Positions 56,062-64,000 of a stretch of DNA of 64,000 nt are shown one piece after another; positions within the stretch are counted from its first letter, which is position 1; each line of letters opens with the position of its first letter. The stretch covers positions 2,852,001-2,916,000 of the forward strand of contig NC_132931.1 of assembly GCF_047675955.1 (NCBI RefSeq), in the 5' to 3' direction. Origin of the DNA: Chlorocebus sabaeus. Taxonomy: Eukaryota; Chordata; Mammalia; Primates; Cercopithecidae. Below the pieces are notes generated by a model. The model made no database searches and had not been told where the DNA came from. It worked only from the letters and a program-made list of their open reading frames with translations. Made by a program: the position numbers and the translations under genes.

Positions 56062-58123
56062 CACCCAGGGACCGAAGGACACAGTGGGTGGAGACGGCCC
56101 TGAGCTAGCGGCATTCCTTAGACTTCAGGAGCTCAGAGTTTCTCCCGGTGACTTGCACCCTGATTGCTTTTCTGGGACAGTTTTGTCTTGGGTATAAGGA
56201 AGGCTTCTTTGTCAGGCAGCCAACTCCCAGCGCCGTTCACACAAATTTTATGCCAGGGCCCCATGCCAGTCAGTGTCCCCATCATGGTGGCTATGAAGCT
56301 AATGGCTGAAGGTTCCAGAAGGTCCTGGTCTCCCATGCCCAAGGGATGCCATGTAGCCCCAGCTGGAGGTGACTTCTGCAGGAATTGAGAGGGAAGAGCC
56401 CACCCCTTGCTCTGTCCTCTAGCTAATAGACTTAGGCACCAGTGACCTCGGCTGCCCAACTGTGGGGAGACTGAGGGATTGACAAACGCAGGTTGGTTCA
56501 TTCTTGCTGCAAGAGCAGATACCACACCCCCACACACACACACCCAGAAAATACAAGTGATGATCAAGAAGGCAGTTTCCTTGGGAGAGAAGGGGAAATG
56601 GACCCTGACTCCCTTGATCCCCAAAGAAGCTGTGCCCCACCGTTCCAGATACCAACAAAGCCCCCAAACAGAATGTAGCATCGGAACTATTAGCAGTGGC
56701 TTCCAGAATGTGCATGGGTCCCACGTGACTGATCTGACAAAAAAAAAAAGAGGGATATTACCATGGCAACCCTTGCATTCCAAATTTGCCAAGGCACACA
56801 AAAATAGGGAACATTTTCTTGAAGAACACTCCCAATTCAGCCTGAGTGCAACCTGACTCTCTGCCTCTGTATCCTGCTGGGAGAGGCAATTACCCTTAAA
56901 GCATCTGGGTGGTTTCTCTGCCTTTTTGTCTTGCATTTGAACTTGTCCTTCTATTTACTCAAGAGAACAGGAGCTACCTGTAAGCCCTGGTATCTCCCCA
57001 TCCCCACTCCCAGCCCCTTCTCCCAGGGTCCAGAGCCAGGACCCCTTAATCTAGGTAAACAGGCAGAAATATCACCTTGCAAGGCAAACCAGATTTTAAG
57101 CCTCCAGTCTTGAAAAGTCACGGTTTGCCTGTTGAGACACACTCTCGCAAGCCAGGCGCGTGAACTTTGGTGAACTGAGGTTTACATGTGGTCTTAGGCA
57201 AACCCAGTGGTTTCGGAAATGTCTGGGTGTTTTATTTGCAGAGAACAAGATGTGTCTTACGAGTCTCCTTTTTCGATACCTGCCCTGTCTCAAATTTCAC
57301 TTGACAAATGGTCTACGATCTTGCAGTTATCCAAAAGAGCCTATGAAAAATGAACAGCTGCTTTTGACAGTAATGCCCCTCCCAACTTCCCATTCATAGA
57401 ATCATAAAGCGGTATGTTTCAGAACTGAGAGGGAAAAATTTACCTTTTATTCCAAATGCCTCCTACAAGGCTTAAGTCCAGACTCAGGTCATAAATCAAA
57501 GACAGTTTTGCACATTGCTCTTCACCTAAATCTAGCAGTTTCCCTGAGGCCCTGTGAGGGCAGGGACAGAAAATGAAGGGTGCAACCACCCAGGACAGCT
57601 CCCCGGTTTGGGCTGACCTGGCCATGTGTGGTCACGTGTCCTGGGATCCATGTTTACTGTGTCCTTGCTCTCCTTCCTTGCAGAAGCCGCTAAGCTCTGC
57701 TCCTCCTAACTGCAGGTCTCGACCCCTATTGGGTCATTTTGCCACACTATTTCTCCAAAGGCCCTAGTCATTACATTTTTCACCGTGTCACCAAGATACG
57801 GGGAGGGTCTAGAATTCCCCTGCTAGGAAGGGCCCCTTTTCCTATATCACCGTGATGATACAGATGAATTGAGATTAAACTTTTAGACTTCAGCACATCG
57901 CACATCCTGGTTGTATAACCAGGAGGTCTGCAGAGCTGCGACCTGAAGAATATCTGTCTTAAAAGACCTCAAATCAGAACATTCTCACTGGCCTCTTCAG
58001 TGATCCCCATGGAGCTAAGAGTCCGTAACCTAAAGGCCTCACCGTAGCCATCTTCCCTCCACACCTGATTGCTCAACTGCCCTAGAAGGGGAGAATCTGT
58101 CTGAAATAGAAAAGAAGCATTAA

Positions 58124-58431
58124 GGGCCAGGTGCGGTGGTTCACACCTGTAATCCCAGCACTTTGGGAGGCCTAGGCAGGTGGATCACTTGAGACCAGGA
58201 GTTCAAGACCAGCCTGACCAACATGGTGAAACCCCATCTCTACTAAAAAAAAAAAAAAAACAAAAATTAGCCGAGCATGGTGTCGGGCACCTGTAATCCT
58301 AGCTACTCTGGAGGGCTGAGGCAGGAGAATCACCTGAACCCTGGAGGCAGAGGCTGCAGTGAGCCGAGATCACGCCACTGCACCCCAACCTCGGCAACAG
58401 AGCAAAACTTCATCTCAAAAAGTAATTTAAA
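58124..58431 (+). mobile_element. AluS in the 3'UTR
   Basis: Duplication AAAAGAAGCATT at 58110-58121 and 58432-58443. Confidence 0.95.
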
Positions 58432-58644
58432 AAAAGAAGCATTCACCAGCTAAGACTTTTCCATTTAAATTATTTAAAGTGATGGCAACATAGAGGAGAA
58501 TGAGGGCTGCCTCTTACTGGTTCTGTCTCCATGATAATTTGAGTGTCACAACTGTTCAGTTTCACTTCATACTTGCTTTGACTAAGTCACTCAGGGGACT
58601 GTCCTCAATTTTTTGGCCCTTTTTGGCCCTGGCATAAATAGGTG

Positions 58645-59058
58645 TATGTTAGTACATTTTGCATTGCTATAAAGGGTAATTTATAACACTGGGTAATTTA
58701 TAAAGAAAAGAGGTTTATTTGGCACACGGTTCTGCAGGCTGTATGAGCAAGGTATCAACATCTACTTGGCTTCTGGTGAAGCCTCAGAAAGCTTTGACTA
58801 ATGGTGGAAGGTGAAGGAATAGCAGGCACGTCACATGGCAAGAACAGGAGCAAGAGAGAGGAGAGGAGGTGCCAGTCTCCTTAACAACCAACAATTGCAT
58901 GAACTAATAAAGTGAGAATTCACTCATTACTACGGGGAGGGCACCGAGTCATTCATGAGGAATCTGTCCCTATGTCCCAAATACCTGCTAGCAGGCCCCA
59001 CCTCCAGCATTGGAGATCAACATGAAATTTGGAGGGAACAAATATCCAAAGTGTGTGA
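58645..59058 (-). mobile_element. MST-type MaLR solo LTR in the 3'UTR
   Basis: 'tgggtaatttataaagaaaa', 'ttctgcaggctgtatgagca' and 'ggccccacctccagcattgg' are the antisense MSTA/B order. Confidence 0.85.
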
Positions 59059-60477
59059 TTGGTTTGGAGGAATGAGATCAATGACGCCAACAAGCCAAGC
59101 ATTTCTCTTAGTATCCTATGGTCGTTGGTAATGCATATGGTCACTTTGACAGCCATGGTTTCTCCTTCATATTCATTTGGGACTCCTTATAGGGTCTCGA
59201 GAGACAAGATGATATTGTTCAAAATGTCTCCAAGGCAAAATTAATTTTATTCCATCGACTGGAAATATATCACAAAGAATGAGGTTTTTCCAGCCCCACC
59301 CACGAGACAGTCCTCTGAAAGTGGAAAAGCTCGCCCAGTCACCTGCCCTTACCCTGACCTTGGGGTAGTTCATCAGTTGAGCACACCCCCCATGCCGGGC
59401 ATAGACTCACCCATCTCTTTTCCTCAGGTATGATGGGTTGGCTTTCAAACTAGTGCTTCTCACACTGTTAGAAGTTACTGTCCAAGTGGAAAGGATACAG
59501 AGGCTGGAATGTTCCGGTGGGATAGAAGAGCAGGCTAATTAGGAAGAAATATTCCAGGGAATGCAAGGTGCAACTGTGATATTGCTCCATCCCTGGACCT
59601 GAGAGAGTCAAAGAAAGTTCTTAAAGGGCTGCAGATGCTGTCCTCTGAAGTTCTTCTCCGGATTGCTGGCCTACTTTGGAAACATGCAGAGCATTGAGTG
59701 TCAAGGGGTTGCCCATCAGTCTGATCCACATGACAGGCTCTGTGGATTTCAAGAGCAGGCTGGTAGCTCGCCATTCCTGGGAGGATGCTGACGTCTGTCA
59801 AGCCCAGAATGCCTCTCCCAGGGCGCTCAGACCTGTTAAACTGAGGCCAGGAGAGCAGAGGAAAGAACTCAAACTGTGGTTGGTACTACCAGCTGGAGAA
59901 AGCCCAGGAGTTAGGACTCTTCCACCCACTATCTAGGTTACGTTGAGTGACATTCCTCCCTGACTTCAGGTTTCTCTAAAGCCAGAGGAAAAGTCAACCA
60001 GACAAGCCCTCCCTTCTGTTTTGTCTGAAACAAGATGGAGTGAATACTCCCCACTGAGAGGGTCTGGATTTCCCCCATGAATTGCACTAGGAACTGGCAG
60101 CTCCTTTTTGAACACAAGTCCCAAGAGGCTGTTGTGATAAAGTCTCTCTTTTGGTGTCCGCTGTCTGTAAATCAAACAATGCAAATTGGTGTATGTCAAG
60201 TGTGTCCTATCTTGCAGGCAAGAGGTTTTGTTTATTCCCTAAGGACTTGCTGACTCAAGGGAGCATCAAAGATGAGCTTTCTGTCTTTGTCTTGGCAAGT
60301 GTGAAAATAAAGGGAGTCAGTCACCTCCCCAAAGGCTAGGTGAATCAGAATTCAGGAGGAAGTTGGAGGAAACAATGGCAGATTCCAAGAAGAGATGCGT
60401 ATTTCTCCATCTGAGAAAGCCTTACTGAAAGCTACTGAATAAAGAGCACAATTTCCAGTTATTTCTTTCTTTCCTTG

Positions 60478-60514
60478 TTTTTTTTTGTTTTTTTTTTTTT
60501 TTTTTTTTTTTTTC
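60478..60514 (+). repeat. Poly(T) run
   Basis: About 34 T with two G interruptions; no element attached that I can name. Confidence 0.9.
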
Positions 60515-61295
60515 TGGCCACTATAACAGCACTTCCAGCATATGTTGATAGTGGCTTGTAATTATTCCTAATACCGCAGAAAGAAGGTGGTCATGATCTC
60601 TGGTGATTGTGAGGAATTAGATTAAGAGTCCTGGGGCACAGGCCACCTGCGATATTTCTTTAAATGGCTAATGAGGGATGCTGAGTTTTGAATGGTGCCT
60701 GCTTTTGATGTGGCCCACCCATGAGCAGGGAGAGAGGGCAGGAAGAGAGCAACTGCAGGATCCACAAGTCTCTAACCCTTCTGCCCCAGGCAACATAAAA
60801 CCCTAGATTCTCTTCTTTTTCCCCTCTTCCTAAAGTAGACTGACATCCCAGTAATTATTTTTCTAACAAACCCTGTTGTTCTCCCTGGGAAAGACGTAGA
60901 TTGGCCAAGAAAGGATCCCCTCAGCTCCTGGTGGAGAGTTGCACAAGCCAGTGCCTCTCAACTCTCTCCAAGGAAAATTAAAGCATATTTTCTCTTTCTT
61001 AACTCAAAATCAGCTTTCAGGGGTCCTCAAGTGGCTTCTTAGTGGGGTCTGATTCTCTTCCCCAGTTCTGAATCCAGGAAGAAGCTATTTCTCCAAGGAC
61101 TAACCAAAAACAACAACTTTGGAGAAAAATTAGACTCAGAAAGTCTGTCCAGGCATTGGGTTGGTGAACTGTCATCTGTTGGGTGGGGAGGAAGGTTGCT
61201 GTGATTGTAGCGGTCATTAGACTTGGGACGTGAGCTGTCTCTCAAAGCACAGTAGTAAATGACTGTATTTTGTATATTGCCCCCAATATGTTGGG

Positions 61296-61656
61296 TGTAA
61301 ATAGAAGCACAGCTGGGGATTGATCACGGCCAGGACGATTGGAGCTTGGCGGCTCTCGTATCCAGAATAAGCCACTAAGATGGAGCTCATCAATCACCAT
61401 CTTCCCATTTACCTCATTAGCATCCCATTTTCTCTCATTCAGTATTAGTTGATGATTTCTGCTATTAAGTGATGAGAAAGTCAGCAGACTAGTCAAAAAA
61501 GAATCTTTATATAAAATGTACATATTAATATAAATTAACTTAGCATGCAACTTACCAATCAAATGAAGTATATATTATTAATATGTTATCTTAGTGTATA
61601 AAGGAAAACTGCCATATTTACCAGATGTTTTCTTTAACCGAACTTGTCTGTAAATA
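61296..61656 (+). promoter_or_regulatory. CALN1: Three Pumilio-type motifs (TGTANATA) at distal 3'UTR end
   Basis: TGTAAATA at 61296-61303, TGTACATA at 61517-61524 and TGTAAATA at 61649-61656, all sense and within 412 nt of the distal poly(A) signal. Known PUM1/PUM2 consensus; binding not shown. Confidence 0.55.
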
Positions 61657-61707
61657 CATAATCTGTATAAAAAGAGTCTAATTTACCATTATTTATGCAA
61701 TAGAAAA

Positions 61708-61713
61708 AATAAA
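61708..61713 (+). terminator. CALN1: Distal poly(A) signal AATAAA of CALN1
   Basis: Canonical AATAAA followed within 10 nt by a T run and then a TGTGTGG element at about 61750, a good downstream element. It ends the Alu-poor block, which supports it as the main distal end of the gene. Other AATAAA hexamers at 60306 and 60438 lie inside the block. Confidence 0.65.
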
Positions 61714-61735
61714 AGTTTTTTTTTCTTTTGATGAG

Positions 61736-62240
61736 AGATTCCATTCATTATGTGTGGTTTGATTTGCAAATGGGTCAGGAAACTCATTCCTGGGACCCCA
61801 AAGGGCAACCAGTCTGTTCAATGACAGCCTGGCATCACCAAGAAGCCACAGGTGACAAAGCTGCCGCGGGATCTCGCTGTCTGCTGGGATGCTAAAGAGA
61901 GATGACTGGCGTTAGGGCGAGTAAGTGGACTGTGGAACATATGGTGAGAATTATGAAGCACCTTCTGGCTAGGGAGCAGACATTATAATTTTAAAAACGT
62001 TGCCGACACCCAAGCTAATGGTGTCATCCTTTTGGGATTCCATTTGCCAAATTCTTCTTAACATTACTTTAAGGCATTGTATAGCTTTTACTTTAGCTTT
62101 TGCAAGTTTTAATGTTATTTGAGCTTCTTAGAAATAGAAAAAGACACCTATTTCCTTAAATAAGGAAACTCAGGGGATGAAAAAGTTAAGTGACTCGATT
62201 AAGGGCACTAACTGAGATCATGCCCAAAATTTCTTTTCTT
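61736..62240. other. Downstream flank without recognised features
   Basis: No coding, RNA or named repeat. Confidence 0.5.
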
Positions 62241-62290
62241 TTCTTTTTTTTCTTTTTATTTTTCTCTCTTTTTCTTTTCTTTTCTTTTTT
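62230..62290 (-). repeat. T/C-rich tail run
   Basis: (TTTTC)n-type decayed poly(T) of the following Alu. Confidence 0.85.
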
Positions 62291-62690
62291 TAGAGACAGG
62301 GTCACCCAGGCTGGAGTGCAGTGGAGTAATCATAGCTCGCTGCAGCCTCAAACACCTGGGTTCAAGAGATCCTCCCACCTCGGCTTCCTGAGTATCTGAA
62401 ACTACAGGTGGGCACCATGATGAATGGCTAATTTAAAAAAATTTTTTTAGAGATGGGGTCTCAGTATGTTGCCCAGGCTGGTCTTGAACTCCTGGGCTCA
62501 AGTGATCCTCCTGCCTTGGCCTTCTGAATAGCTGGGACTGCAGGCTCGTCCCATAGCACTCAGCTTATATTTATTTTTAATTTTGGCAGAGACAGGGTCT
62601 CACTCTGTTGCCCAGACTGGTGTCAAACTCCTGGGCTCCAGTGATCTTCCCACCTCAGTCTCCTGGCTAGCTGGGACTACAGATTCACTG
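62291..62690 (-). mobile_element. AluJ with an extra monomer
   Basis: 'tagagacagggtcacccagg', then 'tagagatggggtctcagtat', then again 'cagagacagggtctcactct': three monomer segments. Confidence 0.85.
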
Positions 62691-63334
62691 CCCAAATTTG
62701 GACCAGAACTCGGCCTCCTGTTTCCAAGAACCATGAAGCATCTCATACTTTTTTCTCTTCTCAAAAATGTTATCTCACATTTTTCCAGATGCCTTGTTTT
62801 TAGCCAAAAAAACTGAGTTTCCAGTTGGGTTTTGGATCTTCCAGGATCCTCTCGGGCACCCTGTTTTAAATATTCCATTTTATATACCTTCTCAGGGGTA
62901 GCTTATGAGGTGAATTCACTAAGCATCTGTTATTGTTTTAAAAATCCTAAAAATAGAATGTTTCAGGCATAAAGCACACTTTTCTTTATGCTTTTCACCC
63001 CATTAAAGAGGCCTCTGGAAAATTCCAGCGAGATGATGACTTAGAGGTTATCCTCTCTAATCTGTCGTTTTTCATTTTTGTTATTATAATCTAGCACCTA
63101 GTTATGAATATTCTTTTTTTCCGGGCAACTCACCCCAGGAGTTTCCTGTATAACAAACTGCTCACCAGAGCTCTGACCACAGAACTCAGTGTCTCCGAGT
63201 CCTTGCACACTGAGCTGAGGACAATGAACCCCTAAGACTCATTGTCCAATGTGGGCCCAAACTGGATAATGTCCAAAGTAAAACAAAATTTTCCCTTAAG
63301 ATGTGAACCTACCTTTCAATCCCATTGAAATTTT
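62691..63334. other. Downstream flank without recognised features
   Basis: No coding or named-repeat signal. Confidence 0.5.
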
Positions 63335-63632
63335 TCTTTTTTGTTTTTTGAGACGCCGTTTCAGTCATGTTGCCCAGGCTCAAATACAATGGCGCAATCT
63401 CGGCTCACTGCAACCTCCGCCTCCCAGGTTCAAGCGATTCTCCTCCCTCAGCCTCCCGAGCAGCTGGGGTTAATAGGGATGCGCCACCATGCCTGGCTAA
63501 TTTTGTATTTTTAGTAGAGACGGGGTTTCTCCATGTTGGTCAGACTGGTCTCGAACTTCCGACCTCAGGTGATCCACCTGCCTTGGCCTCCCAAAGTGCT
63601 GGGATTACAGATGTCAGTCACCATGCCTGGCC
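63335..63632 (-). mobile_element. AluS
   Basis: 'gagacgccgtttcagtcatg' to 'caccatgcctggcc'. Confidence 0.92.
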
Positions 63633-63887
63633 AAAATTTTGTCATGATTTCATAACAAAATGAACTTCAAAGGCTTTTCTTTCACATAAAGGTTTATGGT
63701 TCAGCCACATTCGCGTTAGAAATGCATGGATTCTCTGCTGAATCTGGAAGGTCTGCCTGTAGCAAGGGGCTTTGTTTTAAGTGACAAAGGATCAGTACCT
63801 TGACTGCTGCGGACCTGAGGCCAAGGTCTGTCTTGCACTCCTTGGTTTTATGACACAGGACGCCTGGGTTTCTTTTCCTTTTCTTTC

Positions 63888-64000
63888 TTTCTTTTTTTTT
63901 TTTTTTTTTTTTTTTTGTTTTTTGAAGACAGAGTCTTGCTCTGTCACCCAGGCTGGAGTGCAGTGACGTGATCTCGGCTCACTGCAACCTCCACCTCCTG
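63888..64000 (-). mobile_element. Alu, cut by the window end
   Basis: Poly(T) of about 25, 'gaagacagagtcttgctctg' then left-monomer sequence to the last base. Confidence 0.92.

Larger units (their letters stand above)
53359..61735 (+). other. CALN1: CALN1 3' untranslated region (long form, end inferred)
   Basis: Sequence after the stop codon has no supported open frame and is strikingly poor in Alus compared with the introns: one Alu in 8.4 kb against about one per 900 bp elsewhere. An early AATAAA is at 53596 and a late one at 61708 followed by T-rich and GT-rich sequence. The low repeat density suggests the whole block is a long terminal exon. The short end is inferred from the motif alone, and the long end from the motif plus repeat depletion. 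It also holds an MST-type LTR (58645-59058), an Alu (58124-58431) and a poly(T) run (60478-60514). Confidence 0.7.

Noticed and set aside
56133..56936. 267-codon minus-strand open frame in the CALN1 3'UTR
   Set aside because: Composition is not protein-like in a known family, it has no promoter or splice context, and it is antisense to the terminal exon. Worth only a conservation check.

Overview
The window is primate, almost certainly human, nuclear DNA. It carries roughly sixty Alu insertions of the J, S and Y types, THE1/MST retroviral LTRs, a MADE1 mariner MITE, L1, L2 and MIR remnants, and many simple repeats. Almost none of the short open frames are genes; most are translated Alu sequence or microsatellite.

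The one real gene is CALN1 (calneuron-1/CaBP8), on the + strand, with its last two coding exons present. The penultimate coding exon (29909-30065) lies between a CAG acceptor and a GTAGGT donor. It encodes the degenerate third EF-hand and the linker. After a 23.2 kb intron, the last coding exon (53231-53358) encodes a basic/hydrophobic C-terminal tail anchor and the stop codon. Human CALN1 is on 7q11.22 and, from memory, on the reference minus strand, so this window would be its reverse complement. Bases 1-29908 are the preceding intron, and the 3'UTR starts at 53359. An early poly(A) signal sits at 53596. The Alu-poor stretch to a second strong signal at 61708 suggests an 8.35 kb long-3'UTR form. 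From about 61.74 kb the sequence is downstream flank.

Layout: 1-29.9 kb is upstream intron with Alus (mostly + strand between 16.8 and 29.5 kb), THE1/MST LTRs, old L1 and L2, a degenerate ~50-bp minisatellite (6.06-6.45 kb), and a GGAA tract (24.4-24.7 kb). 30.1-53.2 kb is the last intron, with an AT-rich palindrome (32.0-32.25 kb), two L1 insertions with 5' inversion, a MADE1 split by an Alu, a GATA/GGAC/TAGG microsatellite, and a 1.4 kb CTTT tract region bounded by a local segmental duplication. 53.2-61.7 kb is the terminal exon with one Alu and one MST-type LTR. 61.7-64 kb is flanking DNA with three Alus.

I found no undescribed gene system. The unusual content is structural: four separate local duplications (2.7/4.3, 13.8/17.8, 46.6/48.8 and 49.8/51.3 kb), a near-perfect AT-rich palindrome, twin-primed L1s, nested and trimeric Alus, and a cluster of Pumilio-type motifs at the distal 3'UTR end. 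Repeat subfamily names are by eye from diagnostic phrases and are approximate, as are most repeat borders (about +/-10 bp) unless a target-site duplication fixes them.
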